This document shows, in pieces, positions 17,942-26,350 of a DNA stretch of 64,000 nt. Numbering within the stretch: the first letter of the stretch is position 1; every line of letters starts with the position of its first letter. The notes below the pieces were generated by a model that saw nothing but the letters and a program-made list of their open reading frames with translations, was not told the DNA's origin and searched no databases. The stretch lies in contig MEQL01000039.1 in assembly GCA_001770205.1 (NCBI GenBank), forward strand, positions 74,787-138,786, in the 5' to 3' direction. The DNA comes from Bdellovibrionales bacterium RIFOXYD12_FULL_39_22. Its GTDB lineage: Bacteria > Bdellovibrionota > Bacteriovoracia > Bacteriovoracales > Bacteriovoracaceae. The position numbers and the translations under genes are program-made.

Positions 17942-18996
17942 AAAATAAAATCAATGTTGGAATTATGGGGGGGACTGGTTATGCCGCCGCCGAATTAATT
18001 AGGTTACTACTAAAACATCCTAATGTTAACTTGACTAAAATTGCGAGTATTGATCATGTTGGAAAAAATGTTGGTGAAGTTCATCGCAATTTTGGCAAAA
18101 ATCTTTCTTATACTTTCGAAAATATTCCGGCCTTGGAAATGGGAAAACATTGTGAACTAGTTTTTCTCTCCTTACCACACACCGTTTCTGCTTCTTTTAC
18201 ACCTGATTTAATAAGGGCCGGTGTAAAAATTATTGATCTTTCCGGGGATTATCGCATTCAAGATGTTAATATCTACAATAAATATTACAAGACCAAGCAT
18301 CCCAATCCAGAAAGTATAAAAAACTTTGTCTATGGCCTTCCAGAACTCAACAAAGTGCAAATCAGAGAAGCAAAATATATTGCTAACCCAGGATGTTTCC
18401 CAACTGCTACGGCATTGAGCGTACTGCCATTGGCAAAAAAACAACTTCTCTCAAAAAAAGTACGAGTAATAGGGCCAACCGGAAGTAGTGGCAGTGGAGT
18501 TGCGCCTCAGGAGGGAACGCATCATCCGACCAGGGTAAGTAACTTAAAAAGTTATAAACCACTTACTCATCAACACCAGCCAGAAATGGAACAAACATTG
18601 TCGTTGGCCAGCAACTCCCCTATCTCTATCGATTTTATTCCTATGTCTGCCCCACTTTCCCGGGGAATTTTGATTAATGCGGTAGCGGACTTAGATCCGG
18701 CCATCACCGAGAAAGATATTGATAACATCTATAGGGATTTTTACCAGGACGCTCCTTTTGTACGTTACCTCGGAAATAAAAGTTTTCCAGAGGTTGTTTC
18801 AATTCGCGGCAGCAATTACGTCGAAATTGGTTGGAGTTTGCGCGAGGATATTGTGAGCGGTACCAGGACATTTGCCGCTATTTCGGCCATAGATAATTTG
18901 GTAAAAGGAGCAAGTGGCCAAGCAATTCAGAATATGAACTTAATGTACAATTTGGGCGAAACAACTGGCATTGATGAATTCGGAGTGTGGCCGTAA
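17938..18996 (+). CDS. argC: N-acetyl-gamma-glutamyl-phosphate reductase
   Basis: NADPH-dependent reduction of N-acetylglutamyl-phosphate to the semialdehyde in arginine (or a related) biosynthesis. Dinucleotide-binding MGGTGYAAAELIRLL at the N-terminus, catalytic Cys153 in NPGCFPTATAL, GSSGSGVAPQEGTHHPTR, and the HQHQPEMEQ histidine motif near 211-213 are intact. 352 aa, normal length. Overlaps the ALDH-like gene and argB by 4 bp and 1 bp respectively, so translation is coupled. Confidence 0.95.
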   Translation: MKNKINVGIMGGTGYAAAELIRLLLKHPNVNLTKIASIDHVGKNVGEVHRNFGKNLSYTFENIPALEMGKHCELVFLSLPHTVSASFTPDLIRAGVKIIDLSGDYRIQDVNIYNKYYKTKHPNPESIKNFVYGLPELNKVQIREAKYIANPGCFPTATALSVLPLAKKQLLSKKVRVIGPTGSSGSGVAPQEGTHHPTRVSNLKSYKPLTHQHQPEMEQTLSLASNSPISIDFIPMSAPLSRGILINAVADLDPAITEKDIDNIYRDFYQDAPFVRYLGNKSFPEVVSIRGSNYVEIGWSLREDIVSGTRTFAAISAIDNLVKGASGQAIQNMNLMYNLGETTGIDEFGVWP

Positions 18997-19814
18997 TGAG
19001 AAAAAAAATCCTAATCAAGTTTGGGGGAGAGATCGTTGAAAATGAAAAATCTCTAGAAAATCTCGCATTATCTCTGGCCAAACTTTTTGCGGATGGACAT
19101 CAGATAATTTTGGTCCATGGTGGTGGGCCACTGGCCACGGCGCTTTCTAAGAGATTAAATATTGAACCTAAAATGGTTGGCGGCAGAAGAGTTACCTGCA
19201 AAGAGACATTGGAAGTCATGAAAATGACTCTGCCGGGAATTATCAATTCTAATATTTTGGCGATGCTAAAAAAGCACAAGCTTCCTGCGGTGGCGGTTAG
19301 TGCTATTAGTTTTATTAATGCCTCTCTTCGTCCACCCAAAAGGGTTTCCGGAAGCAACAATGAAGTTGTTGATTTTGGTTTTGTTGGTGACATTAAAAGC
19401 GTTGATCCTGCATTGATAAATTTTTATTTGGAAAAAAAACTTATTCCCGTAATTAGTCCTCTTTGTGCAGATGATAAAGGAAATATTCTAAATATCAATG
19501 CAGATACCGTAGCTACTGCCACTGCCGAGGCCTTAGAAGTTGATTCTTTGGTCATGGTTACGCAAGTTGGAGGAATTTTCGAAGATATAAAAAATCCATC
19601 TTCGAAAATGACTCTACTTTCTATGTCTGAGGCCTCCAAAAAAATTGCCGAAGGGATTATCAGCGGAGGGATGATTCCCAAAGTAGAAGAGTGTAACAAA
19701 CTTTTTGAAAAACAACTCTCAGCAGTTCATATTGTGGGGGTTAATTCTCCAGATGACATAGCAAATGAAATTGCTCACCCAGGAAGTGTCGGCACCACTA
19801 TCGTTAAAAAATAA
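18996..19814 (+). CDS. argB: Acetylglutamate kinase family protein
   Basis: Amino-acid kinase fold. Visible motifs: IKFGGE (phosphate-binding Lys and Gly-Gly), VHGGGP, GGRRVTC, NINADTVATATAEAL with the catalytic Asp, and ISGGMIPKVEEC with the transition-state Lys. Start chosen at ATG 18996, overlapping the argC TAA as TAATG; GTG 18987 is too close to its GGAG. About 272 aa. The Cys after GGRRVT (usually Asp) and MVTQVGG (often LTDVxG) are small departures that could bear on substrate range. Confidence 0.9.
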   Translation: MRKKILIKFGGEIVENEKSLENLALSLAKLFADGHQIILVHGGGPLATALSKRLNIEPKMVGGRRVTCKETLEVMKMTLPGIINSNILAMLKKHKLPAVAVSAISFINASLRPPKRVSGSNNEVVDFGFVGDIKSVDPALINFYLEKKLIPVISPLCADDKGNILNINADTVATATAEALEVDSLVMVTQVGGIFEDIKNPSSKMTLLSMSEASKKIAEGIISGGMIPKVEECNKLFEKQLSAVHIVGVNSPDDIANEIAHPGSVGTTIVKK

Positions 19815-19821
19815 ATTAAGG

Positions 19822-20445
19822 TCAGTTCTGTTTTTTATTAATTAGGACGCCAACATTGGCCGATCTAGCCATATCCCCTTTAAGCTTTTTTTCTTGATCA
19901 ATTGCTACTGCGGCAGTTTGTTTATATAGATCATAGATCTCTTGCATTTTGATCTTTCGTTGACTCTCCTTGCTACGCATCTGTTCTTCAATAATATAAG
20001 CAACACGATCAATTTTTTCTTCTTCTACGATCTCTTCTTCTTCCAGCAACACTCCATTAACCACCTTCCTAACTGTTTTAATCTTGGCGGGTATTATGGC
20101 CGAAGAGGTATTTGTAGCGTCTTTAGAAGTGGCAGCAAGACTCGATGTAGCAACGGACGAAGATTCCTCGGAGGTTTTATTAAATGGAAGAATTTTTGCC
20201 TGAGATGTTTGGGCGGTATCACTATTGGTAGTTTCTATAGGATGGCCTACTTTGCTCTCATCTTCGGCCTGTGCTGCATTATCTTTCTTATCTTTTTCGC
20301 CGCTTCCCCAAAAATATTTCTCTAAAATACTGGTTAGTGGAATTTTATAAGTAGGATCTAAAATAGTGGTTAGTTGCTCAACCTCTTCTGGCGTAATCAA
20401 GCGTAAAATATTTCGAAGAATGTTCAGTTCCTCTTCTTGTTCCAT
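19822..20445 (-). CDS. Hypothetical protein, acidic with low-complexity middle
   Basis: Not recognised. 207 aa, soluble, no signal peptide. Residues 1-50 form a helical region (LNILRNILRLITPEEVEQL), residues 55-120 are Ser/Thr/Ala-rich and probably disordered, and residues 125-200 contain a charged helical segment (VVNGVLLEEEEIVEEEK..., KIKMQEIYDLYKQTAAVAIDQEKKLKG). It is convergent with argB at 7 bp spacing and single in its orientation here. No function can be proposed. Confidence 0.6.
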   Translation of the reverse strand: MEQEEELNILRNILRLITPEEVEQLTTILDPTYKIPLTSILEKYFWGSGEKDKKDNAAQAEDESKVGHPIETTNSDTAQTSQAKILPFNKTSEESSSVATSSLAATSKDATNTSSAIIPAKIKTVRKVVNGVLLEEEEIVEEEKIDRVAYIIEEQMRSKESQRKIKMQEIYDLYKQTAAVAIDQEKKLKGDMARSANVGVLINKKQN

Positions 20446-20606
20446 ACAGTTCCCCTCAATACCTTATCGTCAATATTGTACAAAACTTGACTTTTTTACT
20501 TAATAAATAGTTTTTTTTGATACGCCCATGGGGATAGCGAGCCTATCTCCTAGAATATTATAGACAAAGCAACTCAAAATTTTTATAACTATAAACATCA
20601 ATGAAC

Positions 20607-20683
20607 TGGGGTGTAGCGCAGTTGGTCAGCGCAGTAGACTGTTAATCTATTGGTCGTGGGTTCAAATCCCACCTCCCCAGCCA
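20607..20683 (+). tRNA. tRNA-Asn (anticodon GTT)
   Basis: Cloverleaf by eye: acceptor TGGGGTG/CTCCCCA, T8, D-arm GCGC...GCGC with GG in the loop, anticodon arm GTAGA-CTGTTAA-TCTAT giving GTT, T-arm GTGGG-TTCAAAT-CCCAC, discriminator G and an encoded CCA. One U-U mismatch lies at acceptor pair 6-67. G73 is the expected discriminator for tRNA-Asn. Confidence 0.95.
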
Positions 20684-20688
20684 ATTTT
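20677..20688 (+). repeat. Direct repeat copy 1 at tRNA-Asn 3' end (possible att site)
   Basis: CCAGCCAATTTT spans the end of the tRNA (CCA included) and the first downstream bases. The same 12-mer recurs at 22586-22597, with further partial similarity (AATC three bases later in both). This is the arrangement left by integration into a tRNA gene. Confidence 0.4.
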
Positions 20689-20785
20689 CAAAATCACCTT
20701 TTATCACCAACATATTAACCCAAGATCCGAAAGGGCCACCCTGGTCAATTTTTTATTATGTTTTAGATAAAAGGTCTTAATTTTT

Positions 20786-21352
20786 TTATTTAGGATCATT
20801 TGTATCACACTCTCCTCTGAATAATGGAAAACAACCTCGCTTGGTTTTTATTTTATTCCAAAACCACGACACCTCTTTTTTGTCCTCAAAATTATTTGGA
20901 TTACCACTCATACAAACATATGACTGGCCCCGTATTAAATCGTTAAAATGTTTTTTAACTGTTTGACAAAACTCAATGTCTCTAGCACTGCGATCATAAT
21001 AAAATTGTTTCACTCCGTTAATCTTAAACGTTATATTGAAATCACAAAGGGTCCGAGTCTCTTTATTCGGTCCTACAAATAAGTCGTCTTCCCAGCAAGA
21101 CGTTAGGTTGAATTTCCCATATTTCGTTGGAAAACATTGCCAGCGATAGGGTCCTACCCTCAAATCAGGCGCACCCTTTTTGTTCTCATTAAAATTGCGA
21201 ATCTCATATGTCAGATCCTCGGCAGTTAAAACACCATAATCATCTGTCAGCAAAACTTGGGGGTACTTTTTTCTTATAGCATTTTTTTGTTCGGTTTCAC
21301 CTGCATTAATGCTGACTTGAAATATAAATAAAATACAAAACAGAAAATACAT
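20786..21352 (-). CDS. Secreted cysteine-containing protein, unknown
   Basis: 188 aa with an N-terminal signal peptide (MYFLFCILFIFQVSINA) and about seven cysteines in the mature part (WQCF, TSCW, TLCD, EFCQ, YVCM, RGCF, GECD), suggesting a disulfide-bonded periplasmic or secreted protein. No family recognised. It begins one base after the end of the muramidase-like gene, so both are almost certainly one transcript. The A+T-rich, GGCC-poor composition differs from the flagellar region. A periplasmic inhibitor of the neighbouring enzyme is one possibility (inference). Confidence 0.65.
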   Translation of the reverse strand: MYFLFCILFIFQVSINAGETEQKNAIRKKYPQVLLTDDYGVLTAEDLTYEIRNFNENKKGAPDLRVGPYRWQCFPTKYGKFNLTSCWEDDLFVGPNKETRTLCDFNITFKINGVKQFYYDRSARDIEFCQTVKKHFNDLIRGQSYVCMSGNPNNFEDKKEVSWFWNKIKTKRGCFPLFRGECDTNDPK

Positions 21353-21353
21353 C

Positions 21354-22337
21354 TTAATTCATCCCCATCAGTTTAAGATATTTTTTTAAATCCATTCTAA
21401 TCTTTTTTGTTTCACCTGATTGACTTCTTGTTCGCCCCTTAAAATCCATTAAAACTTCTTCCCATGTAGGCTCTCTTTTTAATCTGTTTTTTGCTGTATC
21501 ACGTTTTCTAAATAACCAACGAATCCCTGCGCAAATATTTTTATTCGGGTTGTATATCTCATCATCTGTCAAAATAACAAACTGATCTTTTAACTCTTTG
21601 CGATCTCCACTTAAATTTCCTTGAGTATCTTCTGTTAATTGCATCAATCCTCGCGCGGGGCCAATTCTTTTTGGATTTGTTCCATTAAAGGATTTTGGAT
21701 CAAATGATGACTCCGTGGCAATCAGCGCCTTGACATGGTTGGGGTGAAGAGGAGGATTCACTTTAAACATATAATTCCAATATGCTGTCCACCCTGCTAT
21801 TATTTCATTGTACAAATTACTATTTTCTATATCCTCTAGTTTTACATTACTCGTTCGCACTGAAGCGTTTTTAAATCTTTCTGTCTGCGCCACTTGATCA
21901 ATCTCATCTCCCTTGATTATATCTTTTCCAGTTGGATTCTTTCGACAATGGCCATCAACATCTTCTACGTTTTTCTTCAGTCTCAAATGTTGAATAACCC
22001 AGTGTTCCCCTATTGCGCACACTCTCCATGGGTTATAAATTTTTATGTTATCTGTGTCAAAAAATGGCGCTTTATAAACTTCTCGACGAGAAACTAGACC
22101 ACCAACGGAACCAATCCAGAGTAGTAATTCTATAGCGGGATCTTTAAACTCTTGTCGCAAAACACCAACTGCTGCATCCACCTTCTTCTGATCAATCTTT
22201 TTTGGACTTTTTACGATGATCGTTTTGCTAAACTTTTTATTCCCCTTAACAAAAAAGAATTTTGCTCTATCTGCTTTGTCGAAGCTTTTTGCCAAGACTG
22301 TCTTTAAAATTTCTTTATTATTTTTGATCATATCCAA
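21354..22337 (-). CDS. Lytic transglycosylase (SLT)-domain protein
   Basis: Peptidoglycan-cleaving domain at about residues 198-290: ALIATESSFDPKSFN with catalytic Glu209, ARGLMQLT and KNICAGIRWLF, the three SLT signatures. The preceding 200 residues match nothing I know and there is no signal peptide, so export, if any, would need a dedicated route. TTG 22337 or ATG 22331 are possible starts; neither has a good ribosome site. Paired with the secreted protein gene downstream. Low GGCC and high A+T mark it as accessory. Confidence 0.8.
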   Translation of the reverse strand: MDMIKNNKEILKTVLAKSFDKADRAKFFFVKGNKKFSKTIIVKSPKKIDQKKVDAAVGVLRQEFKDPAIELLLWIGSVGGLVSRREVYKAPFFDTDNIKIYNPWRVCAIGEHWVIQHLRLKKNVEDVDGHCRKNPTGKDIIKGDEIDQVAQTERFKNASVRTSNVKLEDIENSNLYNEIIAGWTAYWNYMFKVNPPLHPNHVKALIATESSFDPKSFNGTNPKRIGPARGLMQLTEDTQGNLSGDRKELKDQFVILTDDEIYNPNKNICAGIRWLFRKRDTAKNRLKREPTWEEVLMDFKGRTRSQSGETKKIRMDLKKYLKLMGMN

Positions 22338-22459
22338 TAATATATATCAAAAGAGAGCAATTCAATTTAAATATTCTTGTCACTCTTTAGGAATATTTAG
22401 TTAGTTACATGACCTTTTATTCTTGTTTTCTAAATTATGACAATGCTTCTGCGAGAACA

Positions 22460-22489
22460 AACCGAGAACATCTAAATTTGTTCTCGGTT
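22460..22489 (+). terminator. Intrinsic terminator, plus-strand orientation
   Basis: AACCGAGAACA (22460-22470) and TGTTCTCGGTT (22479-22489) form a perfect 11-bp stem with an 8-nt loop, followed on the plus strand by TTTCTACTT. No plus-strand gene lies directly upstream; it may end a small RNA, shield the island edge, or be a remnant of a lost gene. Confidence 0.65.
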
Positions 22490-22585
22490 TTTCTACTTCA
22501 AATTATACCACCAGCAACCAATCAATTTTACTAAGATTAAAATCAGGATTTCTAGCAAAGAAGGTTCGATATGCAGCCCCGCTGG

Positions 22586-22597
22586 CCAGCCAATTTT
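22586..22597 (+). repeat. Direct repeat copy 2 of the tRNA-Asn end
   Basis: Second CCAGCCAATTTT, 1.9 kb from the tRNA copy. Together they bracket the muramidase/secreted-protein pair. No integrase lies between them, so the segment is either a remnant or was mobilised in trans. Confidence 0.35.
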
Positions 22598-22652
22598 TTT
22601 AATCTTATTTTTTCAAACAAACAGAAGGATAAAGAGTTCTTTGTTTTTATAC

Positions 22653-23048
22653 TCACCATTCAATCATTTTGAGGGAAGCAATTTTTGAAAACTCTCTAAC
22701 GTTTCTGGTTATCAGAACTAAATCATGGGCAATTGCCGTTGCTGCTATCAGTAGATCATTATTTCCAACAGGATTGCCAGCAAGCTCCAAGTAAGTTCTA
22801 ATCTCGCCATAATGTTCTGCGGCCTGGTCATCAAAAAACAGGCACTCAAATTCATTAAAAAAGACTTTAAGTTTTTTTTCATTTTTTTCACGGTATAAAC
22901 TTTTTTTGGCTCCAAAAATAAGCTCGGCCTTTACTATGCTGCAAAGAAAAACGTCCTCCGGAGATAGCATTTGTAAATTCTTCAAAAAAAGCGAATCTCT
23001 ATTGTTCAACAAGCCGATGCAAATATTGGTATCTAGCAGGTACTTCAT
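22653..23048 (-). CDS. vapC: VapC-type PIN-domain ribonuclease toxin
   Basis: PIN-domain endoribonuclease of a type II toxin-antitoxin pair. MKYLLDTNICIGLL carries the first acidic residue; an acidic Glu follows in SIVKAELIFGA, NDLLIAATA gives the third, and TRNVREFSKI the C-terminal motif. 131 aa, usual size. It lies 9 bp after the antitoxin gene on the same strand. VapC members cleave tRNA or rRNA; the target here is unknown. Confidence 0.9.
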   Translation of the reverse strand: MKYLLDTNICIGLLNNRDSLFLKNLQMLSPEDVFLCSIVKAELIFGAKKSLYREKNEKKLKVFFNEFECLFFDDQAAEHYGEIRTYLELAGNPVGNNDLLIAATAIAHDLVLITRNVREFSKIASLKMIEW

Positions 23049-23057
23049 ATTTTAAAA

Positions 23058-23282
23058 TTACTCCAGATCATCTCTTTTTGTATTTTGCAATTCTGAAGCC
23101 TCTACGAATTCCTCCTCCCATGTCCCACATACTTTCAAAAAAGCACTGCTCCATTTCTTTGGGGAAACTTTTTGACTCAAAATTTCACTGACATAAGCGG
23201 AAATACTTTTGTGATTTTTCTTGGCCTCTTTCTTGACAGCCTTTTCAATTTCCTGAGGTAAGTACAGAGTTACTTGTCCCAT
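23058..23282 (-). CDS. Ribbon-helix-helix antitoxin of the VapC pair
   Basis: 74-aa DNA-binding antitoxin. MGQVTLYLPQEIEKAVKKEAKKNHKSISAYVSEIL is a typical RHH strand-helix-helix; the C-terminal tail (SAFLKVCGTWEEEFVEASEL) would wrap the toxin. Start set at ATG 23282, which has AAGGAG 7 nt upstream; the longer frame to 23312 does not. It precedes the toxin gene and would autorepress the pair's promoter. Confidence 0.85.
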   Translation of the reverse strand: MGQVTLYLPQEIEKAVKKEAKKNHKSISAYVSEILSQKVSPKKWSSAFLKVCGTWEEEFVEASELQNTKRDDLE

Positions 23283-23338
23283 GCTAATCTCCTTCTGACA
23301 ATAGTATAGCATATTAACATATATGTGTCAATTATACT

Positions 23339-24487
23339 TCATAGAACAAAACCGCCCGCAGGCCGTGTAAAAATCTCTAGGTAATCAGAAAATTCAAATA
23401 GTCTGTTTTTCTTTCCGCCAGTTATTTCTCGCAATATTTTTATCTTCACAAACTCTTGAATAATATTATTGGCCGCCGGATGGGTTAGGTTTAAAAACTT
23501 TTGAACATCATTAGAATCAACCGTCGGACACTTAAAAAGGTGGTGTAGAAGCTCCCGCCCCTTCTCGGATCGCCTGCCAAGACTACTTATATGCTTCTCG
23601 CAAGATGATCGGAGCTTAACAATTTGCTCGAAAGAAATTCTACTATTTGAACTACTTTCAATAATTCCAGAAAGAAAAAATTTTATCCATTGCGTGAGGT
23701 CGCTCTGTTTTCTAACCATTGTTAAAGAATCATAGTATGCAGCTCGATGTCGGTTAAAAAAATCTGAGAGATAAAGAGTCGGTCTATCTAATAGATGCTC
23801 GCTTACAAGATAAAGCGTGATAAACAGTCTGCCGATTCTACCATTGCCATCCAAGAAGGGATGAATGGTTTCAAATTGATAATGTGATATGGCCGCCCTT
23901 ATTAGGTGCGGAACTGCAATTTGATCGTTATGCCAAAATTTCTCAAGATCGCTTAGTAGTTCTCCTAATTCTGAGCAATGGGGGGGGATAAAAAAAGCAT
24001 TTTTCAAACTCGAACCACCAATCCAATTTTGACTTGAACGAATTTCTCCAGGACTCTTGTTTTTTCCTCTGGTATTTGACAATAATATTTTATGAGCATC
24101 TTTTAACAGGCGAATTGAAAGTGGCAGCTTGTGCAAACTTTTAATAGATGCATTCATTGCTTTTGTATAACTTTGAACTTCCAACCAATCATCAATATGC
24201 TCTGGATTTATATCTTTTCTATTCATTACCGCTTCACTGACTTCAGTCTTTGTTCCTTCAATCATACTCGACGTTGTAGATTCTTTAGCAACGTGCATGT
24301 GAATAAAAAAATCAACATCTGGAATGAGTTTTCCATAAGCATTTAATTCTCCCAGAAGACGATTAGCATTCGAAAGTAAAACAATAATATCTGGGTCGGT
24401 AATATCAAACTGTCGATTGACTGGTGAGGGGGAAAAACTTTTATATTCATGCTGCTGCCTGAATTGTCCAGATTCAAAACTTTTCAT
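23339..24487 (-). CDS. Fic-domain AMP-transferase with autoinhibitory helix and C-terminal winged helix
   Basis: Fic motif HPFLDGNGRIGR at residues 209-220 with catalytic His209. The N-terminal inhibitory motif SSMIEG (residues 73-78) fits class II Fic proteins, where its Glu blocks ATP binding. The C-terminal 90 residues (LHHLFKCPTVDSNDVQKFLNLTHPAANNIIQEF) look like a winged helix-turn-helix. 382 aa. A perfect 10-bp inverted repeat just upstream may be its operator. AGGGG precedes the ATG. Members adenylylate proteins such as gyrase; the target here is unknown. Confidence 0.9.
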   Translation of the reverse strand: MKSFESGQFRQQHEYKSFSPSPVNRQFDITDPDIIVLLSNANRLLGELNAYGKLIPDVDFFIHMHVAKESTTSSMIEGTKTEVSEAVMNRKDINPEHIDDWLEVQSYTKAMNASIKSLHKLPLSIRLLKDAHKILLSNTRGKNKSPGEIRSSQNWIGGSSLKNAFFIPPHCSELGELLSDLEKFWHNDQIAVPHLIRAAISHYQFETIHPFLDGNGRIGRLFITLYLVSEHLLDRPTLYLSDFFNRHRAAYYDSLTMVRKQSDLTQWIKFFLSGIIESSSNSRISFEQIVKLRSSCEKHISSLGRRSEKGRELLHHLFKCPTVDSNDVQKFLNLTHPAANNIIQEFVKIKILREITGGKKNRLFEFSDYLEIFTRPAGGFVL

Positions 24488-24496
24488 AAACCCCTG

Positions 24497-24532
24497 CCTA
24501 ATGTAAACATATTACTAAAAGCTTACATTAGG
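24497..24532 (-). promoter_or_regulatory. Inverted repeat upstream of fic, probable operator
   Basis: CCTAATGTAA (24497-24506) and TTACATTAGG (24523-24532) are perfect 10-bp inverted arms with a 16-bp A/T-rich spacer, centred about 28 bp before the fic ATG. The position over the expected promoter suggests repression, possibly by the Fic protein's own winged helix. Confidence 0.5.
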
Positions 24533-24607
24533 CCACTGGATATGTAAAGTTTGCGTCAATACAAAACAAAAACAAAAAAAGGCCCTAAAAAACTTCCATC
24601 AGAATCT

Positions 24608-26347
24608 TCAAAAAGATTCCTTACTTACTTTTGGTAGCTCACAAATAAATGAAGTCCCTTTGTCAGGAGTGCTTTCAACTTTAATACTGCCACCATGTCG
24701 AAGTATAATGTGTTTAGCTATGGCAAGGCCAAGGCCAGTACCACCAAGTTCGCGAGAACGAGCTTGGTCTGCTCTATAAAATCTTTCAAACAGCCGAGGT
24801 AAATGAATAGGATCAATTCCAGGCCCATTGTCTTTAACTATCAACTGAACATTTTTGAGATCTGATTTCCATTCGATTTGGATCTCGGTATTTTCAGGAC
24901 AATACTTGTTTGCGTTGTCCAGTAAGTTAATCAATACCTGCTCAATGCGATGTGAATCTACATAAATTGATTTTTCTTCAAATTTTGCAATTACAGTTTG
25001 CGTTTTTTGCTCGATTGCGGCCTTTAGAGCAAGAATTGCTCGATGAGTAATTTCTTCTGCATCCACAAAAGATTTTTCAAGACTATCGCCAGATTCTAGA
25101 CCTGACAAATCTAATAAATCTCGTACCAAGGCCATAAGCCTCTCGGCGTTTCGATATATGGCCTCCGCAAATGCAACATCAGTGGTTTTATTTGCCCGCA
25201 AGTCTTCAAGTAATGTTTCTGAAAATCCTTTTATGGCAGTCAGGGGAGTTTTAAGTTCATGAGAAACATTGGCCACAAAATCAACTCTAATCTGTTCCGC
25301 GGCCTTGATCTGAGTAATATCAAAAAATATCCCAACAGCACCATATACGTTTTTATCTTTGTTTGTAAGTGGCGTTACCGAGAGAGAAATTGACTTTTCA
25401 CCATAAGCAAAAAAAATGATTTTCTCTTTTCCATTTAACGCAAGTTTAAACGCTTCATACACTTCTGGCACTCTAATCAAAGTCCATAAATTTTCAGATT
25501 GTGTATGAGAAAATAAGATCGAAAGATTTTCAAAAAGTTCACACAGCTTTTTATTCCAAAAAATGGCCTTGCTATTTTTATCAATTGCTAAAATGCCTTC
25601 GCCAATGTTGGCAAGAATTTGTCCATTGACTTCACGTTCTTTTGCTAAGATTTCATTTTGTTCGTCTACGTTTTGGCCAACTTTTTCAAGTGCGGATTCA
25701 ATTTCGGTCCATTCTCCGTAAAAATTCGTAAACAAATCCTGGCCCTTTTTTTCTTTGCCCGAGAGAATTTTATTAAGCCTTCCATAAAGTTCGCCTATAG
25801 GCAACACAAGTGCCCGACCACTCATAACTGAAAACAACAAAACCGTAAGTAACACTGCAAAAAGAAAAAATCCAAACGAGGTATCGAAATTTTTTAGTGA
25901 TTGATCTAAATCTTCAAGCGGAACCGCACCTCTGATAAACCAATTTCCACTTTTATTTTTCATGGCACCGTAGACGAATCGTATTTGAAGTGTCTCGCTT
26001 TTTCTTACATGAAATCCAAATTCATAAAGCTCTGCCGCCTGGACCTCCGGCCTTGAAGCATGATTTTCCATAATAGACGAATCATGTTGAGAGTCACACA
26101 ATACCAGTCCATCACCAGCAATAATAGTAAGCCGCAAATGTGGTGAAGAGTCACACGCAGCTTTATCTTGCAAATTTGTTATGTGAGCTGAAAGTGCAAT
26201 CAGCGTGCTTTTGAGTTGATTTTCAGACTGATGAATAACCTGCTCTTCAAAATAATAACGGCCGGCGAGGCCTACTGCCAATAAGGCACAAAAAGCAACA
26301 ATGGCCTGAATTAAAACAATGCGAGTGAAAATCTTCCATGGGAACAT
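24608..26347 (-). CDS. phoR: Phosphate-regulon sensor histidine kinase
   Basis: Membrane kinase, 579 aa: TM1 (about 10-28), a periplasmic domain of about 130 residues, TM2 (about 160-180), HAMP/PAS region with GEGILAIDKNSKAIFWN, then HisKA with NVSHELKTPLTAIKGF (phosphoacceptor His) and HATPase with NKYCPEN, DNGPGI and GTGLGLAI. A large periplasmic loop is more than E. coli PhoR has, as in many non-enteric PhoR/PnpS. Follows phoB after 3 bp and ends the pst-pho operon. Confidence 0.9.
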   Translation of the reverse strand: MFPWKIFTRIVLIQAIVAFCALLAVGLAGRYYFEEQVIHQSENQLKSTLIALSAHITNLQDKAACDSSPHLRLTIIAGDGLVLCDSQHDSSIMENHASRPEVQAAELYEFGFHVRKSETLQIRFVYGAMKNKSGNWFIRGAVPLEDLDQSLKNFDTSFGFFLFAVLLTVLLFSVMSGRALVLPIGELYGRLNKILSGKEKKGQDLFTNFYGEWTEIESALEKVGQNVDEQNEILAKEREVNGQILANIGEGILAIDKNSKAIFWNKKLCELFENLSILFSHTQSENLWTLIRVPEVYEAFKLALNGKEKIIFFAYGEKSISLSVTPLTNKDKNVYGAVGIFFDITQIKAAEQIRVDFVANVSHELKTPLTAIKGFSETLLEDLRANKTTDVAFAEAIYRNAERLMALVRDLLDLSGLESGDSLEKSFVDAEEITHRAILALKAAIEQKTQTVIAKFEEKSIYVDSHRIEQVLINLLDNANKYCPENTEIQIEWKSDLKNVQLIVKDNGPGIDPIHLPRLFERFYRADQARSRELGGTGLGLAIAKHIILRHGGSIKVESTPDKGTSFICELPKVSKESF

Positions 26348-26350
26348 TTA

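Larger units (their letters stand above)
22338..22652. other. Gene-free stretch with terminator and repeat copy 2
   Basis: No coding sequence is visible. It holds the 22460-22489 terminator, the second copy of the tRNA-end repeat at 22586-22597, and a GGTTCGAT at 22563-22570 that resembles a tRNA T-loop start but is not followed by a foldable tRNA end. Confidence 0.5.

Noticed and set aside
22561-22597. A second, partial tRNA gene at the repeat copy
   Set aside because: GGTTCGAT is suggestive, but the following bases cannot close a T-arm and acceptor stem.
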